A DNA stretch of 64,000 nucleotides. It comes from Crotophaga sulcirostris (taxonomy: Eukaryota; Chordata; Aves; Cuculiformes; Crotophagidae). The stretch's first letter is position 1. Each line of letters starts with the position of its first letter. Of the stretch, positions 1 through 13,097 are shown piece after piece. Made by a program: the position numbers and the translations under genes. The DNA lies in NCBI GenBank assembly GCA_013397455.1, contig VYZB01000171.1, positions 982,255 to 1,046,254 on the forward strand, in the 5' to 3' direction. A model generated the notes under the pieces. That model did no database searches. It saw only the letters and a program-made list of their open reading frames with translations, and was not told where the DNA came from.

Positions 1-3000
1 GACTGTGTGTTGAGACAAGGTCCTATCGCCCATCAGCCCTTATTTCCCTTTTGCTCAGCCAATGTGAAGAGTACTGGTTTCAAAGTTGGTGGGCAGCTAT
101 GTTATGCAGCACCCCCTTCCTCCTCCCAACTCACAGCCACCCATTTGCACAATCATGAAAAAAGAGCACTCTAAAGCATAATGTACCCTGGAGAATAGAT
201 ACAGCTGTTTGGAGTGAATCCACCAAGAAACGCATCCAGGATTGCTCTCACTCCCTCTTGGATGTGAGGTTTGCCAGGCACCCTGAAGGAAGCCATCATT
301 TCCACTTGGTGTCCGTTCCATGACGAAATCCCAGGAAAAAAAAAAAAAAGACAGACAGCTAGGGAAAGCCAGTCTGCTGGAGAAAAAGGTTTAGGCCTTT
401 AGCAAAGTCTAAACAAATGGCAACAAGCCACTTAAGTTCAGTTTTGTTTCCTCGAGAGAATCCAGGCTGCTCTGAATCTAGTATACAAAAGCAGCCACTG
501 GGGAAGGCAGACATACTTTTCTTCTCTCTTGAGAAACTGTGGATGTTATTCTATGTTCTGTGGTGGAGAAGTTTCTTAAGTGACTGGAAAGTCCCCCCAT
601 CAGTGAGATGCTGAGAGAAAGGCTCTAAGAAAGCAATTCGATTGCTCTCTGAAAATACACTAGAGGTGGGTGGGCATTGCAGATAGACATTACAAGCAGA
701 CTTTAAGACATTAAAGATAACATTTCAGCCCATTTCCAAAGTTGTAACACTAGATTAGCTACTAGTTGCTCACTATGATATCTAAAATTTTGTTCTAGTA
801 TTGAAGTATTTGACAAGTCCTCTGGACCAGGCTAAGCTGACTCTACAAGGTGGCTATGGTGAAAATACTCAAGTTATCCTACCTTTCTATCCTAGATTCA
901 CTTTTGCAGCATGTAGACACATACTGAACCATGAAAGGAGCAAAGTTGGCTATGGTAAAAGAGGGTAAAAGGGGACAGAGAAAGATAATTATTTACAAGG
1001 AAGTTTGTCATTCTTCCACTCTCAACAAGCTTTGAAACAATACCTTGGAAACCACTGACAAGAGGGAGCAGTCACAGGCTGGGTAGTGCAGCTCATGACT
1101 GCTGAGTATTTGGCAGGTGGGGGGAGAACAACAATCATTTAAATGGATGTAATGCCTTCAATATTCAGGAAAAGATATTTGTTTACTAAATAATATCATA
1201 TAGACAAGGGGTATATTTTGCCTATCCAAAGAAAAGAAAAAATTTTGGCCCTTTATTTCCCAATGTGTTTACATCATTTCTGTACAGAGTCTGAAATACA
1301 CTGACAACATAAACACTGCTGGAATTTAGACATCTTGTACCATAATCAGGTTTTTTTTCTAGATCTTCAAATAAGTGGCTGCAAACAGGATTTCACTGTT
1401 TGGCTTGTGAAGTTTTTGGGCCCCCCTGACAACTACAGAACAGAGGTTTGGCTCTGCCTGCTGGTTAATCTGCCACTTGTCAGAAAGGTCTTTCCTTTTG
1501 GTGCAGATTCCTGGTTCAACCAAATGAGCAACAATGTTGAGGGCAGCAGGGAGATCTCTATGCATTTCTGTCCCCCACAGGAATGTCTGGGGCAGCTCCT
1601 CAGGAAAATTCCTGCTCTAACCCTACAAGCAGTTGAGGAAGTAGAGAATGTGCTCCTGACAACAAGCACACCCTCAAGATATGTTTGTCTGCAGATCTGG
1701 GTATATTTGTTTATTGCTGTATCAGTATATGGCAACAGCAAAGCCTTCTCAGTAATCTGGATTTCATTTTCAGCACCCTTTCCCTCTATAGACTCCTCTC
1801 AGTCTGTCTCAGCATGCCACCTCACCAAGCCACATAGCACCTCTGGCAACATTTCTTCTTCTTGTGCTCTTTCTCCTGTTTTCTTCTTTTGGCCTTGTAT
1901 TTTCTCTTCTAGATAAAGATAAGGCTGTTGTCTGGGGAAGGCATAAGCAAGTCACATCTACTTTATTTTCTTTTCTTGAGAATGTGCAGGTTACTGATGC
2001 TGGGCTTAGAAGGAAAGAAACGTAGGCAGTCTCTCACTTTGGATACCATGAAAAAAGTGTTTGCATGTCGGTAGACAGCAATAAGAGGTGACTTTTCAAA
2101 TCTCCCCATGCTAAGATCATGGCCAAAGGCAGTATGAGGATAAATTTTCTCCAGCTATTTCAGTGAACAGCGAATCAGACAGATGGACAATATGACCAGG
2201 TCCATGTGTGAAGCAGCTACAGCACAAGATAGTGATGCTTATCCCTACCTGTTCTAATCTTTGAACTTTCCCAACATCGGTCAGGTGACCAGCAAAGAGG
2301 TCTCCCCTTCCTGGCCACTGCACAACATACCTTTTCAAAAGTCCTATTCTTCAGCAGCTACTTCCTGGACTGGTTCTTTTGTCATTGGCTCTGTAATTTC
2401 CCTGCTGAATAATTTTTTTAACCTAGCTACCCAGAGTTTTACCTTGTGGTGGTCCCTGAGACGGGTTTGCTATTTTTTCACCATATTCACCCACTTCCAG
2501 GGTCCAGTTCTTCCTCCTAAACAGACACTCTTTTTGAGACAGAGGAAAATTTGAACCCAAACTTCAGGAGTAAGCCCTGCCAAAAATTCTTCTTAAGATA
2601 AACATGACCGCCCCACAGCTTCTGCTAACAGCTGTTACAAGAGAACAGAGTTCCTCATGCAGGGTGAGAGCACAAGCTTATATTTCGACTCTTCTGGCAG
2701 TATGATGAAAAAAAGGGTTTGATGTATTCTGGAGGATCTGTAAAATTGAATGTTTTATTACATAGTCTTTTTTCTTTTTTTAAAATTTTTATTTCAGCTG
2801 CAAACAAATGAATAAAGTGGCAGTTTACAAGTTCTCCAAATCTGAATATATGGAACATTTCAAAGGAAGAGTACATAAAAAAGCATCATATTTATCTCAT
2901 GAAGTTATAATATGGGTAGCAATTTATCAGGAACCTTCCTCTGTCATTTCATGCATAATTCTTTCCAGTCTCTGCTATGTGGTATATTAACAAACCCTTT

Positions 3001-3960
3001 CTATCCAAAGCAGTGGTAAGACATACTTCAAAACAGTGCACTTTTGAAAGACATTGTGTGACCTTCCCATTCTGTAGGTCTTCCCAGAATAGGATGATGA
3101 ATACAGTCTAGCTCATTTGAACATTCTAAGCGGTCAACAAAGTTTCTGTGGCATGTGGTGACTACAAAGCCTGCTATAAAATGCAAAGATTGTTGATAGA
3201 AGTTACAGTGTTGGTGAAATTGGACAGCTGTACTACTGAAGAAGTCTTCCGCAAAGCTAGAGCAGGGGGAATAAAACCAACAAAACCAACCAAACATCAA
3301 ATAAAGTTAAAAGTTTTCTGAGACTGGCTTGACAGCCCTACCTGCAAAAGTAACTGTACAGCTTGGATATCAATACTTTTATTTTTTGACCTCACTCCTG
3401 GACTGCCAGTCTGGACCCCAAGCAGCTGGGGAAGATGCCTGGTACGTGGCGACAGCGAGGATCACCACAGCACATGGTGACCACTTCCACTGCTCATGGT
3501 CCAGCAGCCTCTGAGCAAGAGACTGGTCTTCTGTCCATCAGCCCCCTAGCTGCCTGCACTCCCACATATTCATTGAAATAGTTGCTGGAACAAGCTGGGA
3601 AAACATGGCATCACTGAGTACACGACAATTGTGTGACCCTGGGTTTTAAGCAAATGTTTTCTCCTCTTTTCATCAATACCCATGTCCTCTCTTCCCCCTC
3701 CGCATTTTATTTTGAGATCTGGCTTTGCTTAACCCTGAAATGCAATGGGAAAAATCTGGGTTAAAAGAAAATAAAAATACAAAGGACTCTTTTCTCACTC
3801 TGTCTTCAGACACTTCTGCAGCAGGAAACCTGAGCGTGTTTTTTCCGTTCAAAGCCACAAACTGGCCTGAGTTTGCTAAAACCTGTTGTAGTGCACATGA
3901 AATGTTCAGCATGTCTGTGAACTGCTCTGCGGCTTAAGAAACCCAGAACTGGCCTGCCTG
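1..3960. other. Non-coding stretch, nothing recognised
   Basis: Mixed-composition vertebrate sequence with stop codons in all frames at the density expected of non-coding DNA. It contains a 14-base A run at 336-349. The longest open frame in the window (1335-1916, plus) lies here. Its nominal start is TTG, its composition is not protein-like, and it has no recognisable domain, so I treat it as chance. A strong pyrimidine tract ending in CAG at 2797 precedes a short open frame (2798-2990) rich in K, Y, S and V, but no good donor follows. I see no repeat family. Confidence 0.5.
336..349 (+). repeat. Poly(A) homopolymer
   Basis: Uninterrupted run of 14 A. No retroelement body is recognisable upstream, so it is listed as a simple repeat rather than an insertion tail. 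Confidence 0.8.
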
Positions 3961-3971
3961 TTTTCCCCCAG

Positions 3972-4151
3972 GAGTCCCCCAAATTTACTGCCAGCACTGC
4001 TGGTGCCTTTGCGAGCCCCAACACCGCCCCTTCGTGGCTGGAGTCATCCTGCGAGCTGCTGCCTCGCACACTAAAAACTGATGGGTTTAGGAAAGGGGAA
4101 GGACTTCCCCCACCATCCCGCCCTCTCCCCCTAAATTCAGTAGGAGATTAG
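3972..4151 (+). other. Candidate coding exon, unassigned
   Basis: An open frame of 59 codons and a TAG stop follows a strong acceptor-like tract (pyrimidine-rich CTGTTTTCCCCCAG ending at 3971). The frame is GC-rich with many G/C third positions and several CpGs, unlike the AT-rich neighbourhood. The predicted peptide starts ESPKFTASTAGAF and is Ser/Pro/Thr-rich with no recognised domain. If real it would be a last coding exon. No AATAAA lies close downstream, and the same frame is also open for about 17 codons upstream of the AG, back to a TGA, so the frame alone does not require splicing. I cannot name a protein. The alternative is a chance open frame in a GC-rich patch. Confidence 0.15.
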
Positions 4152-5399
4152 ACTACATGGGCTGCAACCTCACCTCCACAACAGACTTTATCTACTCCCC
4201 CCTGCAGCTATGCCTTGGTCCTGACTGGGCAGGAGTCATGTAAATCCTTTACGGCACTTTATCAGCTTTTACTTTGTTCTTTGAAAAGCAAGGATCTGCT
4301 TATGTGTGCATCTGCTTTCTCTTCCAGTCAATAGGGTACAGCAGACTCAGGGTATCTGTTTGTGGGGCAGTGGAAGAGGCAGCGATGGAGCAGGGCAAAA
4401 GTGCTGGTAGCACACCTTTGCACTCCCTCACATTCCCAGCAGGACCAAAACATAACTTACAGTTCTTGCACTGTTGCTCATCTCTACTTTTTGTAACTGC
4501 CTAGAATACTCTACGCACAGCCCACTGCCAACCTGAACAAGAACCTGACCCAATCCCTACTCCAAGGCTGCAAGTGGTGTGAACAAGAGCCATTTTGCCC
4601 ACATGTCTCTGCCTAGGATGCCCTTTGTCAATCTAAGTGTGAATCACCAAGGGCCAACACCAGTTTCTCAGTTCCTTCACTCTGCCAGGGTGGTAGAGAC
4701 ACAGAGCATTCAATCACTTGTTTGGGATTTAACTTCTGCACTGAAACTTGAAACACTTTGGCATGAACAGTGTAACCAGATGTGGTCAGGCTCTGAGGTT
4801 TTTGTATGTCCCTGCACAACCCTTTTTAATGTAATGGCAGGATTAATACCTGAGCAAACATGTAAGGTATTGGCCTCGCTCCCCTAGGCGGGAACATCAC
4901 TTGCTCCTTAATGCCAAAGTGAAGATGTGTTTCATGACTTCTCTGCTCCCTGTAGCAGGCTTTTTATTATCACATTTACTCTTTTCCAAGACTTCTACCT
5001 TTTTTTTTCCCCTGAGAAGCTGATGGCTCCTTTATCAGAACCAGTCAGTGCAAACTGCTGGATGACACAAACCAGACGGTCTGCATCCGCTGCAGACTGG
5101 GACAAAAGATGGAAGCAAAAGATAATAATGAAGCACAGCTGGCTGATAAGCATGTTTAAATTTTGCAGAGATTAGCTGTGAGAACAGGAAGGAGTATTTT
5201 CTCTCCCCTCTATTTGTTTAGCTTTATTTAATTGTTTATTTTTAAGATGAAAAACATGCCCATTCAGACTTATCAAGCAAGTTAAAGTAAGGCAGAGGGA
5301 GAAATTTGTCTCATTAGAACCATGAAAGCCCCATCGCAGACAAAAGCAAACAGGACTTTCCATTTCCCAGAGCCACGTAAGCTGGAGAAGGACTGCTGG
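4152..5399. other. Non-coding stretch, nothing recognised
   Basis: Unique sequence without repeat families. One acceptor-like pyrimidine tract (CTTTCTCTTCCAG, ending near 4327) is followed by only 24 open bases before a weak donor-like GT. No gene can be supported. Confidence 0.4.
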
Positions 5400-5645
5400 G
5401 CTCCTGGCCATCCCCACTGGTGCTGGCGGGGAGCTGGGACCGATGCAGAGCGGCGAGCTCAGCCCATGGGTCCGCCTGGCTCCCCTGGCTCCACGACAGG
5501 GAGAGGGAGGGAGCTGGACTGCACAAGCGCCACCTCACTTACGGATGGGATACAGCAGCGCCGGCAGCATTCATAACTCCTCTGCACGGCAAAATGCTCC
5601 TCCTATTTATCTGGGCTGCTGCAGCGTGCACTGTGCAGGTTATTC
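5400..5645. promoter_or_regulatory. Small CpG-dense islet
   Basis: About 240 bp of GC-rich sequence with at least a dozen CpG dinucleotides inside an otherwise CpG-poor region. By rough hand count the CpG observed/expected ratio over 5420-5630 is near 0.65. Promoter-like features occur on both strands. On plus, an ATG at 5594 (A at -3) opens a hydrophobic stretch beginning MLLLFIWAAAACTVQ, signal-peptide-like, ending at a CAG/GTTATT boundary that is only a weak donor. On minus, an AT-rich TATA-like box (5603-5611) precedes an ATG at 5574 and a consensus GTAAGT donor at 5542. Neither reading leads to a recognisable protein. It could equally be an unmethylated enhancer or an exon-poor GC patch. 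Confidence 0.35.
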
Positions 5646-8340
5646 AGCAGTGAGCCTCTCCTGAAGTCTCCAAGTGAGTCTCTGTGCCTGGTTTTCGCAG
5701 ATGTAAAAACAAGCTCTGGAGAATGTGTTTTTGTAAGGGGAACAAGCAAACAAAACACGTTTGAAGGAAACATTGCAGTCTGAGAGACTGATGCTGCTGC
5801 CGCAGGATGACATGAATGTTTGCCTGATGCACTGCAAAGCGGGGAGACCCACACTGCCACCAGCAAATGAACTGCCATTGTAAAATGGGATGTTTCATTG
5901 CTCTTCTTCCTCTACATGCTCTGTGCTGAAAACCAGTCTCTAAATCTGAACCAGTCTCTGATCACTTCCCACACCTGCAAACCTGCAGCTGCTTCTGTGG
6001 ATCCCCGCTGGTGTGAAAGCTGTGGGATCAGATCAGTGGTGTATAACATCTCACTTCTGCCTCCTTTCTGACTGAGAGCACACATAGGAGGTCTTGTGTA
6101 ACATGCTTTTATAGATTGAAGAAAAAATTCTACCCGAGCTCCCTGTTCACACCTGGTAATGGTATGAATAAAGAGGCAGTGGGGTCAGCCATATACTGAG
6201 TGCCCCATGCCACCCCTGAGAGGCAAAGCTGTGGTGGAGCTGGGCTTCCCCTGGTTGTGCGAGGCAGCCAGAGGTGTGCAAATGAATGTCATCACCCTTT
6301 GCTGGCACTGCAAGAGCTCGAGCACTTGTAACACTTCGTGTTATAAGACTTCGGGTCAGGCCTTTAGGACTACGCCTTGGCGGGTCATGAGGGGCTGAGA
6401 CAACACCAGACCAGCAGGGTAATTCCATGCTACTCCCCTCTTACCTTACCTTTAAAATACTACCAGTATGAAATGGAGAACAAAATGGAGCTATTGAAGT
6501 TAGACACAGTATCTCAACAGCCATCTTCAGTGAGGAGGGGAGGGAAGAAAAGTTTTGTTCTGTTTTTCAGAATATATTAAGAGACTGTCGCAGTAATATG
6601 TGGACAAAGAAAGCACAACTGATAGAAACAATGTGCTTTTTGTGTTTTAAATGATGTGGCTTGTTCACATGAGCCTTGCTTTTTGGATAACTACGCAAAT
6701 TTGTTTGCAAGACTCAGTGCAAACGTACAGAAACCAGCTGTACTCATAAAGCTTGTTAGTTATGTTGAAGCCTGACAATTCCCATGACACAGCTGAACAC
6801 TGAACTGTTGCTTCCCATCTTTCCCCCCCTGTTGTCGCCACTGCAAGAAATTTAGTTTCACATACATGTATGAAAAAAGTATTCATTATTGCTAAAAAAA
6901 CTCTAGGAGTTGAAAAATATCTCTGACAATCTTGTACTTGGCTCCAGAAGCCCCTTCGGCACAATGATGTGAACTTTTGTTAATCCTAGCAGCACTGCTG
7001 CCTCCAGAGGGCTGTGCTGCTCAGGCTCCGCTCGCCACGTTTCCAGGCGGGAATGCATAGGGTGGCCAGGAGGGACTGCATGGGGTGTCTAGGGGCCAGT
7101 GGGAGCAGCTGGCTAACATCAGCACATCCCTGAGCTGGACACAACTGCCTGGACCCTGCAAGAAGTGCAGAAACATAGCATGCTGTTTCTCTGACTTAGA
7201 TTGCAGGAGGAGGATGAGAATGATGATACATCAGTAAGTACAGTGGATGAGGGCACCTGTTAAGACTACAGCCTCCTAGGTAATTAGAGTTGGCAGTAAA
7301 ACACGGTGTTTGCCCTGAAAAGCTTCCTATCTAATTATACATATGACTCAAAAATTATTACAAAACATTTTATTGCTGTCTGGGTTCATTCATATAAATG
7401 GCAAATATTTTAATAAATACTGTGAGTACATATTAAAGGTTCAAAATGATACGAGGAACTGCAGATGCTTTGTAGATGTCTATTTTCTGTAAGACGATGT
7501 TTCTATGATTGCTTATGTAAGATGAAGATGTTAGTATAATGTATAAGTAATTTGTAGGCTTGCATATTCCTGGTGCAGGTTTTCTCATTTCTACATTTAA
7601 AAACATGAAACAAGCCAGATCAAATTCACACACTAGTGGTACTTGTGTGCTTCACAGCAGTTACTGTCTCTCAGGTCCCAGAATATATCAATTCACTTGA
7701 AAGGAGGGAGGATGGGATGGAAGGAGATGCCAAAAGGTGTAGGACAGGTATTGATGCAGGAAAACAAAGCTTGAACCAAGTAAAGTACCAGTGGGTTGGA
7801 CTCCATGTGGCTTTTGTGAGATCAGTTTATTACCTTTGTACAATGTGTGCTTCCACATAAAAGAAACACTAATAGTAGCACTGATACTCCACTACCCAGC
7901 ATGTTTTAAATAAATAATTGTATTGGTAAGATAATGGGGTACAATGTCTAATAACTGCATTCCTTTCATTGCTTTAAATAGGTCACATCTTTCTTCTCTG
8001 ACTCTGAATTGAATTTTCCTCTGTGGTGAGGACCAAGCATGTGACTCTTTGTAGCTGTAAAAAAAGAAAGCAGCAGCAGACCCTTGGGGTACAGAAATAT
8101 TACAGCAGCCACGCAACACATTTCTGCATTCAGAAAAGCCTTAAAGCTGGGTCAAGCAACAGCTACTAAGCAGGGACATATGATTGGGCTTTTTCATGTT
8201 GTCAGAAGAAAATGTGGAACTGATAAGAAACACCTGTGGAAATGGAAAGCCATCTCAGAAACCAGGGTTTGTTTAGATGATGAAGAGATAAAATCTAAAG
8301 GCATGTGTTGCAAGGCAAGATAATCTTGAACAGAATGTCT
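5646..8340. other. Non-coding stretch, nothing recognised
   Basis: AT-rich unique sequence with one GC-richer block at about 6970-7150. A very short open segment rich in Glu/Asp codons (7207-7233) lies between an AG and a GTAAGT and is discussed as a finding. No repeat family, RNA gene or promoter is recognisable. Confidence 0.4.
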
Positions 8341-8344
8341 GCTT

Positions 8345-8378
8345 AAAAAAAAAAAAAAAGGAAAAAAAAAGGAAGAGG
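8345..8378 (+). repeat. Poly-purine A-rich tract
   Basis: A run of 15 A, then GG, nine A, and GGAAGAGG: an uninterrupted purine strand of about 34 bases. It is a simple repeat; no adjoining retroelement body is identified. Confidence 0.75.
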
Positions 8379-10500
8379 CAGTAGTACATTTCAGGTAGTG
8401 AGCTTTCTGTGCAAAGAAAGGTCCTAGAGGATCATAAGGCAACATTGGTGCAGTATGTAAAACTACATGAGCTGCATGGATGTTGTTCATTCATTTTTCT
8501 TCAAGCAAGCAAGATCCCATTTGCATTTTATTTCAATCTTGTAAATATTTTCTTAGAACTCCAGCAGGACCCTGGAAAGCATAAAAGCACACATTACCAG
8601 CTGAACATATGTAACCAAGGTTTTCTCTTTGCTTACAGCTCATCCTATTCCATGTGCTCTCATTTAAACCCCTGTAATACACTTAACACATAGGAATTCT
8701 ATTAATCTACATTTAACTTTTTTGAGGGAAGATTTCTCAGATCACTTTTTCTACTCAATGCATACGTAGTTTCATGCCTTTGTCCCCCTTAATGTGAAAT
8801 AACCTATTTTAAAGGAAATGAATCTCAATATTTCTTTTTATAGTCTGAAATGAATGCAATAGTTAAATGATAAATACTGGGAAATGTGTAGCACAGTGTG
8901 GAGTTAGTGGAAATATTGCCATGATTCTGTGCCTCAGTGTTGTGGCATTAAATCAGTCAGAAGACAGAGGCAGACTGCCGATGTGTGCGATGCCCAGAGG
9001 AGGAGGCAGATCCAGTAATAATTTTAGAGACTGTAAAGTGACTCTAAAATGGAAATCTCAGCAGCACTTTTAGGAGGGCCCAGCTGAACAAGATACATAA
9101 GCACATGCCCAGTTTTAAACACACAAGTAGTCCCAAAATCATTGAGACCACCCACAGGCTTACAATCCCTTGAAGAACTGAGCCCTTAATTGCTCAGTAA
9201 CTGCTGCAGAAAGACATCAAGTTTCCTTCATATTACTTAATTTTGCAAAGGGCTTTCCAACATAAAACACCGGAGGAACACAATTCAAACCAAATGGATA
9301 AAGTGAGCAACTGAAGCAGCCTTGTAGGAGGGCTGTTTTTTGCTAAAATTGTCCCCTGTTTCAACCCACAAATAGTTCCTCCTCCTGTTGAGGTCCATGC
9401 TTAGCAGCACTCCTTTTAGGCAGGACCACCAAATTACATTTGCTTCCTTCTTTGAATGATGAGCAATTGGAGAGTTTTGGAGATTTTTTATTTTTTTTTT
9501 AACACAAAGTCCTAATCAACCCATTGTTAGCAAAAATAGTTATAACTGTAGCAAATCTTTTTAAGACCTACTTGGGATGCCAAGCTTTTTTGTCTCCAAG
9601 GACATTTCTGCAGCTTCTCAAACTGTGTTACTTTAGGGGCAAGTGAATTTTAATGAGATGATCCTTTTGCAGTGTATGAGGCAGGGAAGTGTTAATATCT
9701 CTGCTTTACAGACGGACAACTGATCTACTAGAGGTCAGGAACCTCAGCTGCAAAAATCCGGAAAGCTGAGCTGACTTTATTGGAGCTGAGCTGATTTATA
9801 CCAGCTGAACATATGGCCCCAGAAGATTAAGTAGTCTGTGTAAGAAATCTGTGCCACATCTGGGACACTCCAGGGCCTGAGTCACAAGATCATCCTTCCT
9901 GCTTGCAGCACTCGCAAGCACGTCTCTACTACGCAGGAGCCTCTGCTAACTTTTTCTCTAACCTCTTGGCAAAGCAATAATGAAATTGTTTGAATGACTG
10001 AGCCCAGGGAAAGCTGAGGTTAGCGTATGCTGTTGACAAAACCGTTTTCTCTGGTTACTTTGTGCATGACGTTACGTTGTACAGGTAGGCCAAAACTATA
10101 TAAAATATTGGATTATTGTGCTTGCAATCATAGTCTAAACAGAGACATGGCAGAAGGAACGTGCAGTCCAACATGGGGGAAGAGCCTGTCAAAACCTTAC
10201 AAAACAGGATCTGTGCTTCGTTTCTGATTCAGCCCTGTGCCACACCATATTTCAGTAACTCAGGGCCAACATGCCACTGCAGTGGTCTTTCCCTGCATAC
10301 GCTTTTTTTACCACCAAGGACTTTATGTAAACCCAGCACTGGCATATGCACATTTTCCAAGTTACCTTTTGCCAAGGGAGGCAACAGGGAATTTTATGAT
10401 CTACAAAAGGTCTGAATAAAGTCACATATATACTCCAGTAGGCTACTAAAGCACGCTTTGTAACTACAGCCATATTTATTTAACTATTGCTTCAAGGGAA
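8379..10500. other. Non-coding stretch, nothing recognised
   Basis: AT-rich unique sequence with short T-rich runs (for example 9488-9501). No gene, RNA or repeat family can be supported. Confidence 0.4.
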
Positions 10501-10504
10501 AAAA

Positions 10505-10537
10505 TACAAACAAGCAAACAAACAAAAACTAAACAGA
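10505..10537 (+). repeat. (CAAA)n-like simple repeat
   Basis: Imperfect repeats of CAAA and CAAG units, purine/C-rich on the plus strand. A similar AAAC-rich tract occurs near 11562-11602. Confidence 0.6.
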
Positions 10538-10979
10538 AAAGCCCTACCTTAAATTGTAAACCAATCTAAATCTTACTCAAACAGGCTTCCAAAAAATATT
10601 TGTTTGGGTGAGGCCTGCATAGTTTGTGGGGGAAAAACTGGTGAAGCTCTTCACGTTACAGGCTTTGGTTGATGTGTGTGTTACTGTGGTGTTTTAGGCA
10701 TGGCTTCAAAATAATACGATGCTAACTGGTTACAAGGTTAATGTTACAATGCTAATTCAGATAATGATAGTAATGAGAAAGGTAATGGCACCATTCAGTC
10801 AGAAGTAACAGAAAAATATAATGAAAACTCATTTAGAACTTGTTTTGTGATTTGTATTGGAAATCAAATGAAACAGTTATTGACAAATAAGTAACACTGC
10901 GCAGAATTTCTGGTTCCCAAGGGGAAAAATACATGGCTAGAACTGAGCAGGAAATAAATGTTTTTGGTTTGGGTTGTTT

Positions 10980-11022
10980 GTTTGTTGTTTTTTTTTTAAA
11001 AAAGAAAGAAAAAATAAAAGAA
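10980..11022. repeat. T-run/A-run simple sequence
   Basis: A T-rich run is followed directly by A-rich sequence (TTTTTTTTTTAAAAAAGAAAG-like), giving a short self-complementary A/T tract. Low-complexity sequence. Confidence 0.6.
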
Positions 11023-11561
11023 AGGAATGAAAAACAGAACTATCTTCTTGAACAAAGGAGAACAAACCTATATCACACAAAACCAATCTACAAAATGAGT
11101 GAAAAGTGCAATCAAACTATTCCAGAAGAAAGATAAAACTCCTTTGTCCGTTTTCACAAAAATGTGACAGGCAACATGCAAGATTTGTAGAAGATTAATA
11201 ACATCTTATACTGTGACTTATATTATCCCAAACTCCAGAGTATTTATTTTAGCAGGATTTATTTTTAAATCACACTTCTAAACATTTGTTAAACTACCTA
11301 CTGAAAAGGGGTAAACACTAAGTGACCCTCCAATAAGGGCTGGGAGGGAAAGGAGTAAAGTTTGCTTAGGATCCATTTCCAGCCTGTTATTCAACAACCA
11401 AGCAACATCTGTAAGCAGTTTCTCAAGCTCTGTGTGTAACCCAGCACTACCACCTGCTGTTTGGGAAGGAAGATTCAGTTTCCCTTGTTCTGCACGTTAA
11501 ATCTCCAGTACCACACACACAAAGAGAAATCACCCATTTCAAGCATTCAGATAGGGAGGAG

Positions 11562-11602
11562 AACAAACAAACCAAAACAAAACAAAATAAAAGAAAGAAG
11601 AA
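11562..11602 (+). repeat. (AAAC)n-like simple repeat
   Basis: Imperfect AAAC/AAAACA units grading into AAAG units. Low-complexity sequence explaining the lysine/asparagine-rich frame across it. Confidence 0.6.
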
Positions 11603-13064
11603 TTTCCCAACCCCAGCAATGTATGGGGGAGGTAACTCTGACCATTTTCATCACAGGGTGATCCTTCCTCAGAAGCAGGGTGAAGAAGCTGAGCTGCTCA
11701 CGCCAGTCATAACAGCAAGCTGCTTCTGCTCTCCTGGCTCGGGGTTACCACAAAATCTTTATAGATTTTGGCAGTACATATGATTGACTTACAGTGTGCT
11801 ACCCATCTTCCCCCAAATCCTTCCGCTTGCTAGCAAAATAATTTATGTTTACTGTGTTTTGGTTCTTATGCCTATGGGGGCTGGTGAAATTTCCTTGCAG
11901 GATGCTTTCATGGGGAAGGTCAAATGAACTTTTGCCTCTCAGGTTTATAAAGACAGAACACAATAAGGCCCAAAGCTTTTCCTTCAGAAAACTGGCGACA
12001 AAGTTCCCCATCCCTTCCCATGGATGGGACGGAAAGGAGAATGTTTGTCTTTTCCTTTTAATTAGTAATGGACCAAAAAGAAAGAAAATTGTAGCTGAGA
12101 AGGCCCTATGAAAGCCAAGGTGAGATAATCACTACAATTCTGCTCCATATATCAAAAGATGCAGCTAAAAGCTGTGGCAGCTGCCTCTGAGAATTTGACC
12201 TGCCTCTGGGCTGCAAGAGAATCTGAATTAGAACTGATGGGAACAACTGCGGGGACCCGTGCTCCATACAGGATTTTAAATCACATCCCAAAAGCTGCCT
12301 CTTTTTTTTCCACAAGCTATCCTTTTAGACAAGTAAATCTCCAGCTAGTCATTTAAGTCTATCTGCATATCTGATTCTTTCCAGGACTGATGCTCTGTCC
12401 TGTACCTTGTGCAGACATGCAGAGAACATGTTTTAAAGGGTCTGTTACTGATTAATGGCAAACAGTGTAATTCTTAACAGATAGTAAAACATCTCCCTGC
12501 TTCTAATCAGTACTGTGAAGAAACTGTGATGTTAAGCATGTGCGTTCCTGTGTAACAAGTTTGGTGAAACGCCACAGTTTCACTGTGGTGTCGGCAATTC
12601 TCATTCACCCCACAAAGGAGAGCGGTGGAGGGAGGTGGTGTTTGTTTTTCTTTTCATTGGGGCTTTTGCTTTTGTTGCTTCCACTCCCTCAAACGAAAAG
12701 TCTTTCATTCTTTAAGGTTGCTATTCCTGCACTGTGTGTTTCCATCAGCTCCTAAGTCAAGGTGATTAGGTTTTGTTTTATTTTCATGCCCAGTGCGCAC
12801 CTGGAAGTTTAGAAATAAGTTCATTATCAGGTTGATGCAGGTTACATTTTCATCCTCTCCTGGTCTGCAATCCTAGAGCTGTTGCATGAAGCACAGTGCA
12901 GCCTGATTACCTCTAAGCATCCAGACCTTGGAAAAGTTCCAGTTTGCAGATTCTGCCCTCCTTAATTTTCTCCTTTGCTTAAAACATTACAAGAGCTGAA
13001 GACAATTTTAAAACCAGAGGTGTTTGTGGGGTTTTGAGTTGAAATACATCCTCTGTCTTAACAG

Positions 13065-13097
13065 ATCTGCAGGTACCTCAGTTGACAGTTTGACCAG
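13065..13097 (+). other. Candidate 33-nt microexon
   Basis: The segment lies between a pyrimidine-rich acceptor-like sequence (CCTCTGTCTTAACAG, ending at 13064) and a perfect consensus donor, CAG/GTAAGT, with GT at 13098. Its length is a multiple of three. Exactly one of its three frames is free of stops, reading SAGTSVDSLT. A second, weaker donor (ACAG/GTAAAT) lies about 105 bp further on, but all frames of the longer version contain stops. Such acceptor/donor pairs also arise by chance in 64 kb, so this is a candidate only; no gene is assigned. Confidence 0.12.

Noticed and set aside
1335..1916. Longest open frame (193 codons, plus)
   Set aside because: Nominal start is TTG, overlapping frames on minus are also open, composition is not protein-like, and no motif is recognised. 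Expected by chance at this scale.
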